64,000 bases of DNA from Phyllobacterium chamaecytisi (lineage in GTDB: Bacteria; Pseudomonadota; Alphaproteobacteria; Rhizobiales; Rhizobiaceae). Position numbers and translations under genes: made by a program. The notes under the pieces were generated by a model. It was not told where the DNA came from and ran no database searches. It saw only the letters and a program-made list of their open reading frames with translations. Below, in pieces: positions 36,213 through 44,415 of the stretch. The stretch spans positions 62,001 to 126,000 of the forward strand of contig NZ_JAIQWW010000002.1 in NCBI RefSeq assembly GCF_020164455.1. Direction: 5' to 3'. Every line of letters begins with the position of its first letter. Position 1 is the stretch's first letter.

Positions 36213-36520
36213 ATCATATTGTTAGATGTTCCGCCTCGACTGCCAATTCGGCTCCCGCGTGCTCTCGCTAAGGGCAAATTCGATTTTGCGATGCTCAAAT
36301 TAAAATCACTTTGATGCTTTTTAATGCGCTTCGTTCCACCCTGCGCCGAAATCAGAGGCGCTTTTTCCGAACTCGCTGTCGTTTCACTGGCTAACGTCGC
36401 GATCAGTCGCAAGAAGGGAGGATATCTGCGTCTGCCCCGCCTGTCATGAATCGTTCTTATTTCGACCATTGGCCCTCTGGGCGCTGCAACTTTTGAAGAA
36501 ATTCGAGACGGCCAGACCAA

Positions 36521-36538
36521 TTGGCATGGAACATGCTT
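36521..36538 (+). promoter_or_regulatory. Candidate sigma-54 (-24/-12) promoter of glnII
   Basis: TTGGCATGGAACATGCTT has GG and GC separated by exactly 10 bases, as sigma-54 promoters require, and fits TTGGCAC-N5-TTGCT with two changes. It is 84 bases before the glnII ATG. GlnII genes in rhizobia are NtrC/sigma-54 controlled, which supports it. A convincing NtrC site was not identified in the 400 bases upstream. Confidence 0.6.
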
Positions 36539-36621
36539 CTTGTTCTCATGGTGCAAGCTGGCGTTACTCGATCATCGGAATATCCTGGATCGCTACGCCT
36601 TCAGACAAGGAAGGTAAAAAA

Positions 36622-37662
36622 ATGACAAAATACAAGCTCGAGTATATTTGGCTGGATGGATACACCCCGGTGCCGAATCTTCGCGGCAAGACGCAGGTCA
36701 AGGAGTTCGACAGTTTTCCTGCACTTGAGGATTTGCCGATGTGGGGATTCGACGGCAGCTCCACGATGCAAGCGGAAGGCAGAAGCTCGGATTGCGTGTT
36801 GAAGCCAGTGGCCATCTATCCTGATAGCGAGCGCAAGAACGGTGCTCTTGTCATGTGCGAAGTCATGATGCCGGATGGCGTTACGCCGCACCCTTCGAAC
36901 AAGCGCGCATCGATCCTCGATGACGAGAATGCTTGGTTCGGATTTGAACAGGAATATTTCTTCTATAAGAATGGCCGTCCACTCGGCTTCCCGGAAGCCG
37001 GATATCCAGCACCACAGGGGCCATATTACACGGGCGTTGGCTATAGCAGCGTCGGCGATATCGCCCGCAAGATCGTCGAAGAACATCTCGATGTTTGCCT
37101 GGCAGCGGGCCTCAACCACGAAGGCATCAACGCCGAAGTGGCCAAAGGCCAGTGGGAGTTCCAGATATTCGGAAAGGGTTCCAGAAAGGCTGCCGACGAG
37201 ATCTGGCTGGCGCGCTATCTATTGCAGCGTTTGACCGAAAAGTATGGCATTGACGTTGAATACCATTGCAAGCCGCTCGGCGATACCGATTGGAATGGTT
37301 CGGGCATGCACGCCAATTTCTCCACGCAATATATGCGGGAAATCGGCGGCAAAGAGTATTTCGAGCAGTTGATGAGTGCCTTCCAAAGTGCGACGGCCGA
37401 TCATATCGCCGTCTATGGCCCCGACAATCATCTGCGCCTGACTGGCAAGCACGAAACGCAGTCCATTCATACGTTCAGCTACGGCGTGGCTGATCGCGGC
37501 GCATCCATCCGGGTACCGCATAGCTTTGTAAACAATGGTTACCGTGGATATCTCGAGGACCGCCGCCCGAACTCACAGGGCGACCCCTATCAGATAGCGT
37601 CTCAAATCCTCAAGACCATCGCATCCGTTCCTCTCGAAAGCGACATCTCGGTCGCTGCCTAA
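36622..37662 (+). CDS. glnII: Glutamine synthetase type II
   Basis: 346-residue eukaryote-like glutamine synthetase; makes glutamine from glutamate and ammonia with ATP. Family landmarks are WGFDGSSTMQAEGRSSDCVLKPVAIYPD near the N-terminus, WFGFEQEYF (metal Glu), INAEVAKGQWEFQIF and the DTDWNGSGMHANFSTQYMR segment, with the late ESIHTF-type GKHETQSIHTFSYGVADRGASIRVP. The ATG at 36622 follows AAGGAAGG; longer in-frame extensions to 36469 overlap the promoter and are not conserved. GSII is typical of rhizobia and relatives and complements GSI under low nitrogen. Confidence 0.96.
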   Translation: MTKYKLEYIWLDGYTPVPNLRGKTQVKEFDSFPALEDLPMWGFDGSSTMQAEGRSSDCVLKPVAIYPDSERKNGALVMCEVMMPDGVTPHPSNKRASILDDENAWFGFEQEYFFYKNGRPLGFPEAGYPAPQGPYYTGVGYSSVGDIARKIVEEHLDVCLAAGLNHEGINAEVAKGQWEFQIFGKGSRKAADEIWLARYLLQRLTEKYGIDVEYHCKPLGDTDWNGSGMHANFSTQYMREIGGKEYFEQLMSAFQSATADHIAVYGPDNHLRLTGKHETQSIHTFSYGVADRGASIRVPHSFVNNGYRGYLEDRRPNSQGDPYQIASQILKTIASVPLESDISVAA

Positions 37663-37674
37663 AGGACGCAAAGG

Positions 37675-37701
37675 GCGGCAAAGATCACTGATCTTTGCCG
37701 C
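37675..37701. terminator. Bidirectional hairpin between glnII and the DUF2147 gene
   Basis: GCGGCAAAGATC (37675-37686) and GATCTTTGCCGC (37690-37701) form a perfect 12-bp stem with a 3-base loop. It lies between convergent genes. There is no long T-run on either side, so it may end transcription only partly or mainly protect 3' ends. Confidence 0.6.
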
Positions 37702-37709
37702 ACTGTCAC

Positions 37710-38117
37710 CTATTCGCGCTGCCAGGTCTGGGTTTTGCATAGAAGGCCGCCTAGGACGCAACCGGAGAGTTGAACGCTCGCTTCGGAAAATTTTGCCTTG
37801 CCCGCATAGGTCTTGCCGCTCTCGGTATCGTAAAGAGAGCCCGTATATGCTCCAGACCCGGTTGACTTAAGGGTGACAGCCTGAAGACCCACCACCGGAC
37901 GGTCATGTTTGGAAGCATCGGGATTGTTGACGTCGTTGACCGGATTTTTCATCCATATGATCGTGCCGCAAACGCCGGCATCACACTCGCTTAACCGGAC
38001 TTTCGTGCCGCCAGACTCGTTGACATAGGTTCCAACAATTGGTTCCTGCGCCATTACGGCAGTCGTCATGCTGCCTGCTAGAACGAGAGAGAGAATAGCT
38101 TTCTGAATACCGAACAA
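37710..38117 (-). CDS. DUF2147 periplasmic protein
   Basis: 135-residue secreted protein: signal peptide MFGIQKAILSLVLAGSMTTAVMA with cleavage before QEP, then a single DUF2147 domain (GTYVNESGGTKVRLSECDAGVCGTIIW...YTGSLYDTESGKTYAGKAKF). Four Cys residues in the mature part could form disulfides. The function of the family is unknown. It stands alone, convergent with glnII. Confidence 0.85.
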   Translation of the reverse strand: MFGIQKAILSLVLAGSMTTAVMAQEPIVGTYVNESGGTKVRLSECDAGVCGTIIWMKNPVNDVNNPDASKHDRPVVGLQAVTLKSTGSGAYTGSLYDTESGKTYAGKAKFSEASVQLSGCVLGGLLCKTQTWQRE

Positions 38118-38283
38118 ATCGTGGCTCCGTGTTAAATTATGGTGGAAAATCGATGCGCTCTTTGCGCGGATGGCTATAGTTTGTGGCAGTTGTTACAGCA
38201 GAAATTGGACAGGAATAGGGACAAAGCAAGTTTCGTGACTAATGATCAAGGGTGAATCTGGAGCGCCGGTATGGCAAGCGCCA

Positions 38284-38925
38284 TCACAGCGTCAGGCGGC
38301 CCGTCCACTCCGTGACCGCCGTGGCCAGAGTCTTCAAATGATCGGCGGGCGTGAAGCCGGATACGCTCTTGCGAGGCTTGAGATCGTGGTCGCCGTCCTC
38401 CAGCCAGAGAAGTTCGATCTTGTGTGAGAGAGAATAATCCTGAACCTCCTCTCGCGTGCCGAACTCGTCGCGTGTGCCCTGGCAGATCAACGCAGGCGTC
38501 ATCAACCCGGCGAGATGCTTCGTTCGAAGTTGGTCCGGCTTGCCCGGCGGATGAAACGGATAGCCGAGGCAAACGAGACCCGCGACTTTCCCGGTAGAAT
38601 GGAGATCGTCAGCGATCATGCTGGCGACCCGTCCACCCATCGACTTGCCACCAATGATCAGCGGACCTGTCGCGCCGAGTTCAGAGACAGCCGCGATGTA
38701 TTCCGGGTTGAGTTTTTCAGCGCGAGGCGGAGGCTTTCGCACGCCTGATGTACGACGAGACGCCATATAGCCGAACTCGAAACGCGCAACGCGAAAGCCC
38801 GCCGCGGCAAGAGCCTTGGCTGTGGCTTCCATCGAGGCTGAATCCATCGGTGCTCCTGCACCGTGCGCAAGAAGGATGGTGACCGGCGCATCCTCCGGTC
38901 CGTCGAACAGAAATTTATCGTGCAT
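38284..38925 (-). CDS. Alpha/beta hydrolase of the KANL3/Tex30 type
   Basis: 213-residue cytoplasmic hydrolase. After the first strand comes LLAHGAGAPMDSASM (oxyanion region), the nucleophile elbow is GGKSMGGRVAS with Ser near residue 95, the acidic residue lies in CQGTRDEFG and the His in EDGDHDLKPRKS. That motif set matches the small dienelactone-hydrolase-like KANL3/Tex30 family. The substrate is unknown. The gene is isolated with a weak ribosome site. Confidence 0.85.
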   Translation of the reverse strand: MHDKFLFDGPEDAPVTILLAHGAGAPMDSASMEATAKALAAAGFRVARFEFGYMASRRTSGVRKPPPRAEKLNPEYIAAVSELGATGPLIIGGKSMGGRVASMIADDLHSTGKVAGLVCLGYPFHPPGKPDQLRTKHLAGLMTPALICQGTRDEFGTREEVQDYSLSHKIELLWLEDGDHDLKPRKSVSGFTPADHLKTLATAVTEWTGRLTL

Positions 38926-39002
38926 TTCAGCCTGCCGTTTTTGACCCGCGACTATTGTGACACGGTACGCTGCAGTGGTGGAATGGAGAATCTTTCGCTC
39001 GG

Positions 39003-39503
39003 CTAATTGCGCACGAGATTTATTTCACTGGTGACAACGGACGTACGGGATCGAGGATCCATGTCGGTTGTTGTCAGCACCATGCCGTTATTGCCGACTT
39101 TCCGCATGGTTATCTGTGCTTTGCGGTCGCCATTGACATTTTTGGCCCAGAGAATGCCGAGGTTAATGGCGTTTCCGCGCCGCGTTCCAGAAAGGCGAGC
39201 TATGCCGGTAGCTGATCCAGTATAGGAGCCGGTGTATCTGCCGCCACTCGATGTCAAGTTGACCGCAACAGCGCGGGACATGACCATCAAGCCGGTGCAA
39301 CTACCCTCCAGAGCCAGTGATGAAGGTGTGGTCGACGAGTCGAAGGTACATGAAACCGTCATGGACGGGACGTTCGTGCGTATGCGCACCGCGCCATTGC
39401 CCGCCCACTTGCCTTCGAGGGATTGGAGAAACGCCGCTTCGTCGGCACGTGCAGCTTCCGCCAATGTAAAAGCCAAAATCAGTCCCGCTAGAATCTGTAT
39501 CAT
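39003..39503 (-). CDS. Secreted protein of unknown function
   Basis: 166-residue protein with a signal peptide (MIQILAGLILAFTLAEAARA, cleavage before DEA) and a mature beta-rich part containing AAFLQSLEGKWAGNGAVRIRTN and a central GGRYTGSYTGSATGIARLSGTRRG repeat-like stretch. Two Cys residues may pair. The start at 39503 was chosen because it gives a good signal peptide; the open frame extends 35 codons further upstream without conserved features. No family is recognised with certainty. Confidence 0.72.
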   Translation of the reverse strand: MIQILAGLILAFTLAEAARADEAAFLQSLEGKWAGNGAVRIRTNVPSMTVSCTFDSSTTPSSLALEGSCTGLMVMSRAVAVNLTSSGGRYTGSYTGSATGIARLSGTRRGNAINLGILWAKNVNGDRKAQITMRKVGNNGMVLTTTDMDPRSRTSVVTSEINLVRN

Positions 39504-39700
39504 GGCGGCATCTTTCAAAGCTTGAGCAAAGCCAAGGTTCAACGCGCATCTCAAGGGGTGGTTCCGCTTAGGAAAACGGCCCACATCCGGATACTGTACA
39601 ACTGGCAACGCATTGGCGCAGTAAAAATACGAGCATCCACTTTCAATTTCGATTGCGGAAGGGCAATCTCGGCGGGGTGGTCGCCAGGTGGGGGAAGTGA

Positions 39701-40345
39701 ATGAGTAAACTGCATGAGGAAGTCGCGCGCCGCCCTATTTCCAGCCGATCGTCTCCCTGGGCCATCAGGCTCAGCAAGTACCTGGCGCAAGCGGGCGTCA
39801 CTGCCAACAGTATTTCACTGCTGTCGATTGTGTTTGCTGTCGTCGGGGGCGCGCTCATCGCGTTTACGGTTCATCCGATCGCTTGGCTTTGCGCGGCTGC
39901 CTGCGTGCAAATGAGACTGATCTGCAACCTTCTCGACGGAATGGTCGCGATCGAAGGCGGCAAGAAAACACCGAGCGGGCCTCTCTACAACGAATTTCCC
40001 GACCGGATCTGCGATACGCTGTTTCTTGTTCCGGTTGGATATGCCGTGGGCTACCCTTGGCTTGGCTGGCTATGCGCGCTGCTCGCCGCCCTGACCGCCT
40101 ATATCAGGGTTTTCGGTGGATCGCTGGGATTGGCTCAGGATTTCAGCGGCATCATGGCGAAACAGCGTCGCATGGCAGTGCTCACCGCGGGTCTCCTTGT
40201 CCAGTGCGTCGAAACGTGGCTCTTCGGGAGCCACTGGTCACTGCTTGTGGCATTGGCCATCATAACGATCGGCAGCCTCGTGACCTGCGTCACACGAACA
40301 GTCAGCATTTCCCGCGGATTAGCAGGCCGTTCTGACCCCGAGTGA
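39701..40345 (+). CDS. CDP-alcohol phosphatidyltransferase family membrane protein (YnjF-like)
   Basis: 214-residue inner-membrane enzyme with about six helices. The CDP-alcohol phosphotransferase motif reads NLLDGMVAIEGGKK...GPLYNEFPDRICD (about residues 75-108): the DG, G and the last two Asp are kept, AR is replaced by AI and one Asp by Asn. The LYNE.PDR form is that of the YnjF-like subfamily. It probably joins a CDP-activated lipid and an alcohol in phospholipid synthesis, but the product is unknown. GGGGGAAG serves as its ribosome site. Confidence 0.8.
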   Translation: MSKLHEEVARRPISSRSSPWAIRLSKYLAQAGVTANSISLLSIVFAVVGGALIAFTVHPIAWLCAAACVQMRLICNLLDGMVAIEGGKKTPSGPLYNEFPDRICDTLFLVPVGYAVGYPWLGWLCALLAALTAYIRVFGGSLGLAQDFSGIMAKQRRMAVLTAGLLVQCVETWLFGSHWSLLVALAIITIGSLVTCVTRTVSISRGLAGRSDPE

Positions 40346-40364
40346 CTTGGTGTCATGGTGAAAG

Positions 40365-40398
40365 TACTGCGGACCCGCGTCTCTGCGAGTCCGCAGTA
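40365..40398. terminator. Hairpin between convergent genes
   Basis: TACTGCGGAC (40365-40374) pairs with GTCCGCAGTA (40389-40398) around a 14-base loop. It sits between the stops of the plus-strand CDP-alcohol gene and the minus-strand hydrolase gene and can serve either. No strong T-run follows. Confidence 0.55.
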
Positions 40399-40402
40399 GC
40401 TC

Positions 40403-41455
40403 CTAAAAGGTATCGACGTCGAGGACGGCTTGAGCGAAGTCGCGCGGTGCTTCCTGTGGCAGATTGTGGCCAATACCGCCGCTGCTTGTCCGGTGCTCGT
40501 ATTTCCCTGAAAACTTGTTGCGATAAGACGCGGGATCCGGGTGCGGCGCGCCATTGGCATCACCTTCAAGCGTTATCGTCGGAACCGCAATCACCGGAAA
40601 TGTTGCCAGCCGTTTTTCCAGATCGTCATATTGTGGCTCGCCTTCCACGAGGCTCAAGCGCCAGCGATAGTTATGAACGACGATCGCGACATGATCCGGG
40701 TTGTTGAACGCTTCGGCCGACCGGTCAAAGGTTGCGTCGTCGAAGTTCCATTTCGGCGATGCGAGTTGCCAGATGAGCTTGGAGAAATCGTGCCGGTTGC
40801 TATCGTAGCCTTGGCGTCCGCGTTCGGTTGCAAAGTAGTACTGATACCACCAGGCGAGCTCGGCCTTCGGTGGCAATGGTTTCTTGTTCGCCTCCTGGCT
40901 GCCGATCAGATAGCCGCTTACCGAGACCAGAGCTTTGCAGCGCTCTGGCCATAGGGCCGCAATAACGTTGGCCGTGCGCGCACCCCAGTCAAAGCCGGCA
41001 ATGATTGCCTTTTGTATCTTCAGCGCATCCATGAAAGCGATGATGTCGACAGCGACAACGGCCTGCTGGCCATTTCGCACGGTATCGCCCGAAAGGAACT
41101 GCGTGGTGCCGTAGCCGCGCAGATAAGGCATGATCACGCGGTAGCCTGCGCCGGCAAGCAGGGGAGCGACGTCGGCGAAGCTATAGATATCATACGGCCA
41201 TCCGTGCAGAAGAATAACCGGGTAGCCATCGGCAGGGCCAGCTTCGGCATATCCGACATTGAGGGCGCCGGCGTCGATCTGCTTGATTGGACCCAGGGAG
41301 ATATTCGTCCCCGGCTTGATGGTGGGCAGCGCCGCCGATTTCGTCGTGCCCGTCTGCGCGTTCGCCCTGGCGGACTGGAGGAGTGTTGCGGCGGCAAAAG
41401 TCGCGGCCGCTATGCCGAGAAGCCCTCGGCGGCGATGGTTGATTTCTTGCGACAT
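40403..41455 (-). CDS. Tat-exported epoxide-hydrolase-like alpha/beta hydrolase
   Basis: 350-residue periplasmic hydrolase. A twin-arginine-like start (NHRRRGLLGIAAATFAAATLL, cleavage near ANA-Q) precedes the catalytic domain. HGWPYDIYSF is the HGXP oxyanion motif and the nucleophile elbow GFDWGARTAN carries Asp, the mark of epoxide hydrolases and dehalogenases rather than Ser esterases. The catalytic His is in SSGGIGHNLPQEAP. The start at 41455 or 41470 cannot be separated by ribosome sites. The substrate is unknown. Confidence 0.85.
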   Translation of the reverse strand: MSQEINHRRRGLLGIAAATFAAATLLQSARANAQTGTTKSAALPTIKPGTNISLGPIKQIDAGALNVGYAEAGPADGYPVILLHGWPYDIYSFADVAPLLAGAGYRVIMPYLRGYGTTQFLSGDTVRNGQQAVVAVDIIAFMDALKIQKAIIAGFDWGARTANVIAALWPERCKALVSVSGYLIGSQEANKKPLPPKAELAWWYQYYFATERGRQGYDSNRHDFSKLIWQLASPKWNFDDATFDRSAEAFNNPDHVAIVVHNYRWRLSLVEGEPQYDDLEKRLATFPVIAVPTITLEGDANGAPHPDPASYRNKFSGKYEHRTSSGGIGHNLPQEAPRDFAQAVLDVDTF

Positions 41456-41510
41456 TTTTATCGTATCCATTGCTGAAGTTGATTCAGACTGATGCTAGCA
41501 GGCCTGTGCT

Positions 41511-41930
41511 CTAGACGACGTTGAGCACTACATCGACGTTGCCACGTGTGGCTTTGGAGTACGGGCATGTCTGATGTGCACCGTCGACTATCGCTTGCGC
41601 AACGTCGCGCTCCAGGCCCGGCAGGCTGACGTTGAGGCGCGCCTGAAGGAAATAGGCGCCATCGACGTTGCACAAATCCACTTCGGCATCGACGGCCGTG
41701 TCTGCCGGCAGGGGCACCTTCATCTTGCGTGCTGCAAGGCCCATGGCGCCGATGAAGCATGCCGACCAGCCGGCAGCAAACATCTGTTCCGGATTGGTGC
41801 CACTGCCTGCGGTACCGGGCGTGGAGAATTTGACGTCGAGATGGCCATCATCACTTTTGCCCGAGCCACCATCCCGACCGCCGGTGGTGTGGGTTTTGGC
41901 TGTGTAGAGCACTTTTTCGACTTGGGTCAT
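41511..41930 (-). CDS. ohr: Organic hydroperoxide resistance protein Ohr (OsmC family)
   Basis: 139-residue thiol peroxidase that reduces organic and fatty-acid hydroperoxides. Both active-site cysteines are present: Cys58 in GWSACFIGA and Cys122 in HQTCPYSKAT, with the typical NPEQMFAAG lead-in. Normal length. A perfect palindrome 35 bases upstream of the start is a likely operator. No ohrR gene is adjacent in this window. Confidence 0.94.
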   Translation of the reverse strand: MTQVEKVLYTAKTHTTGGRDGGSGKSDDGHLDVKFSTPGTAGSGTNPEQMFAAGWSACFIGAMGLAARKMKVPLPADTAVDAEVDLCNVDGAYFLQARLNVSLPGLERDVAQAIVDGAHQTCPYSKATRGNVDVVLNVV

Positions 41931-41964
41931 TGTATTGGTCCTTTGAACGGTTGATTTGCTTCAA

Positions 41965-41988
41965 GCAATGACTGCAGCCAGTCATTGC
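41965..41988. promoter_or_regulatory. Palindrome upstream of ohr, likely operator
   Basis: GCAATGACTG (41965-41974) and CAGTCATTGC (41979-41988) are perfect 10-bp arms around CAGC, 35 bases before the ohr start codon on the minus strand. Ohr genes are usually repressed by the MarR-type sensor OhrR, but this site does not obviously match the usual OhrR box, so the binding protein is uncertain. Confidence 0.5.
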
Positions 41989-42099
41989 CCGGATAAGGCG
42001 CTAGAGACGTATCCCGCATGTGTCAGGGTTGGCGGGAATTGAAACGAATTGTGTAAGGAAGCGACGCTGGTACATTGAGATACAATGTGCGGTTTGCCT

Positions 42100-43440
42100 C
42101 TAGTGCGGCTTGAATGTCTGAGGCAATGTTATCTCGGCGGAAAGACCTCCACCGGGTCTGTTTGCCAGGTGAAGCGTCCCGTCAATGGCGAGCGTCAGTT
42201 CCTGCGTGATTGCCAATCCCAGCCCTGTGCCGCCGGTTCCTCTATTCCGGGACTGTTCCAGCCTGAAAAATGGCTGGAGGACTGCCTTGAGCTGGTCTTC
42301 CGGAATACCCGGGCCACGATCGAGCACTTTTACGATGACTGTCCCCTGAGGGTCTTTCTCAAGAGAAACTTCGGCGATTCCGCCGAATTTCAGGGCATTG
42401 TCGATCAGGTTGGTGAAGATGCGGCGCAGGGCGTGCGGCCGGGTGACGATCGCAGTTTCGATCTTTCCGCTCAGTGTCACAGCCTTGCCGGTATCCTGAT
42501 AGTCATAGACGAGGCTTTCCATGAAAGAGTCCATGTCCAGACGGGAGGCTTTTTCTGTACTTCCATGCGCGCTGCGCGCATAGGCAACGCCTTCGTGGAC
42601 CAAGCGCTCGATCTCCGCGAGATCCTGAACGAGCTTGTCCTTTTCAATGGACTCTTCGGCAAACTCCGCACGAAGTTTCATGCGTGTTATCGGCGTTTGA
42701 AGATCGTGCGAGATTGCTGCAAGGATTTGTACGCGCTCTTCAAGATAATGCGCGATACGATCTCGCATGGCGTTGAATGCTGTCGCGGCATAGGCGACCT
42801 CGCTCGGTCCCGTCTCGCTCAACCGCGGCGTTTTCTTGTTCGGATCGAGCGCGTCAGCTGCATTTGCAAGATTTACGAGAGGGCGGATCGCCAGCCGAAC
42901 GGCAAGCCATGCGCAAAGAATGAGGAGAAGCAGCTGCGCGAAGAGAACATATGGCAGCCACTGCGCCAGCGGCATGATGGGTGCCGGGTTCACATCGATT
43001 GTCAGCGGATTTCCATCGCTCAAGGTCAGATGAGCTTGCAGGCGTTTGCCATCGCCCGGGATGGACTGAAATCTTATCGGGAAACGCGGATCGACGGCTT
43101 GCCTGATCTTCGCCGCGATACCGGCGCCCTGGTCGGTCAGGGTGTCGATGCCGGGAAGTCCGGCGCCCAACTCAAATCGATAGGTTCCCCGGTCGAGGCG
43201 CTGAAGCCAATCGGCTCGCTCGGACGCCGGCAAGCGATCGAAAATCGCGACCGACGTCGCGACATCGTTCTCGAGTGTGTTGAGCATCACAGCCTTGGCG
43301 GCCATATAACGTTCGATAAACTGGACACTGAAGGTGAGCCCTTGCGCGAGCAGCAAACCAGCAAGCAAGATAAGGAAAAGCCTCGATCCCAGAGTGCGTG
43401 GCCATAACCGCAACGGCCGAAGTGCGGCACCGATGCTCAT
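42100..43440 (-). CDS. Sensor histidine kinase of an OmpR-type two-component system
   Basis: 446-residue inner-membrane kinase. Two membrane helices (about 20-40 and 155-185) bracket a periplasmic sensor of about 115 residues. A HAMP linker follows, then the H-box AAISHDLQTPITRMKLRAE (His near 240), N-box NLIDNALKFGG, G1 DRGPGIPEDQL and G2 GTGGTGLGLAI. It phosphorylates the response regulator encoded just upstream, with which it overlaps by four bases (ATGA). The signal is unknown; neighbours suggest oxidative or thiol stress. Confidence 0.92.
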   Translation of the reverse strand: MSIGAALRPLRLWPRTLGSRLFLILLAGLLLAQGLTFSVQFIERYMAAKAVMLNTLENDVATSVAIFDRLPASERADWLQRLDRGTYRFELGAGLPGIDTLTDQGAGIAAKIRQAVDPRFPIRFQSIPGDGKRLQAHLTLSDGNPLTIDVNPAPIMPLAQWLPYVLFAQLLLLILCAWLAVRLAIRPLVNLANAADALDPNKKTPRLSETGPSEVAYAATAFNAMRDRIAHYLEERVQILAAISHDLQTPITRMKLRAEFAEESIEKDKLVQDLAEIERLVHEGVAYARSAHGSTEKASRLDMDSFMESLVYDYQDTGKAVTLSGKIETAIVTRPHALRRIFTNLIDNALKFGGIAEVSLEKDPQGTVIVKVLDRGPGIPEDQLKAVLQPFFRLEQSRNRGTGGTGLGLAITQELTLAIDGTLHLANRPGGGLSAEITLPQTFKPH

Positions 43441-44177
43441 TGGCGAAGCTCGGAAATCTCGACAGGCATTGCCAGGACGTAGCCCTCGCTGCGAACGGTT
43501 TTGATGTAGGCGGGTTCGCGCGCATCATCACCAAGGCGCTGGCGAAGCCGGCTTACCAGAAGGTCGATAGACCTGTCGAACAATTCAGCCTCGCGGCCCT
43601 GCGTGAGGTTCAGCAGTTGATCCCGATTAAGCACGCGCTGCGGATGATCGACGAACACGCGAAGCAGGCGGTATTCGGCACCGCTAAGTGCTATAGCCGT
43701 TCCCTCGCGGTCGAGCAGATGCCGGCCGGTAGTGTCGAGTTGCCAATCACCAAAGGTCAGAAGCTGGCCGACCTCGGTTATCTGGAGATTGGGCGGAAGC
43801 ATGCGCGTGCGGCGCAGAACCGCCTTGATGCGCGCCAGCAATTCCCGCGCGGCAAAGGGTTTTGCGAGATAGTCATCTGCGCCCATTTCCAGGCCAACGA
43901 TGCGGTCGGTTTCGTCTGTCCGGGCCGTCAGCATCAGAATTGGTGTTGCCTTGTGCTTGCCGGCGCGAAGTTCGCGGCACAGGACCAGACCATCATCGCC
44001 GGGCATCATGATATCGAGGACGATGAGATCGACGGAGTCTGTCTCAAGAAATGACCGCATATGCCGTCCGTCTGCCGCCACCGTGACGCGTAGGCCATTT
44101 TTCTTGAGGTAACCCGAAACAAGTTCCCTTATTTCGCGATCGTCATCGACGATCAGAATGTGGTCGATGTGATCCAT
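43437..44177 (-). CDS. OmpR-family response regulator
   Basis: 246-residue regulator: a receiver domain (residues 1-120) with acidic pocket DDD, phospho-acceptor Asp in LIVLDIMMPG near residue 54 and Lys in DDYLAKPF, then an OmpR-type winged-helix DNA-binding domain (about 145-240, LSGAEYRLLRVFVDHPQRVLNRDQLL). The ATG at 44177 gives a canonical receiver start; the open frame upstream adds 73 unlikely residues. A 12-bp inverted repeat lies 85 bases upstream, between this gene and the divergent CcdA-thioredoxin gene. Confidence 0.93.
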   Translation of the reverse strand: MDHIDHILIVDDDREIRELVSGYLKKNGLRVTVAADGRHMRSFLETDSVDLIVLDIMMPGDDGLVLCRELRAGKHKATPILMLTARTDETDRIVGLEMGADDYLAKPFAARELLARIKAVLRRTRMLPPNLQITEVGQLLTFGDWQLDTTGRHLLDREGTAIALSGAEYRLLRVFVDHPQRVLNRDQLLNLTQGREAELFDRSIDLLVSRLRQRLGDDAREPAYIKTVRSEGYVLAMPVEISELRQ

Positions 44178-44261
44178 CGCAGAGTGCCTTCCATCTATTG
44201 GTCGCACTACATTAGCAGGCATTTTTCGCGGGCGGGCGAGGGCCTTTCGGAAAAATTGTAA

Positions 44262-44296
44262 GCCAATGTATCCGCGTTGCGCCTGGATACATTGGC
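44262..44296. promoter_or_regulatory. Inverted repeat in the divergent promoter region
   Basis: GCCAATGTATCC (44262-44273) and GGATACATTGGC (44285-44296) are perfect 12-bp arms with an 11-base spacer, giving 23-base centre-to-centre spacing, about two helical turns. It lies between the response regulator and the CcdA-thioredoxin gene. A dimeric OmpR-type regulator could bind here and control both sides. Confidence 0.6.
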
Positions 44297-44415
44297 CCAC
44301 AATTTTGGCTGGTTGAGACACATGCGCGATACGTCGCAGGCGCCTTGTGCCCGACAACGGCTGAACCTCGGCCGCTGCGCTCCAACGCTCCTTCAACTAC
44401 CCAAAGGATATGATG

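Noticed and set aside
42085-43407. A 440-codon plus-strand frame opposite the histidine kinase
   Set aside because: The minus strand encodes all kinase motifs; the plus frame shows no domain and is a mirror frame.
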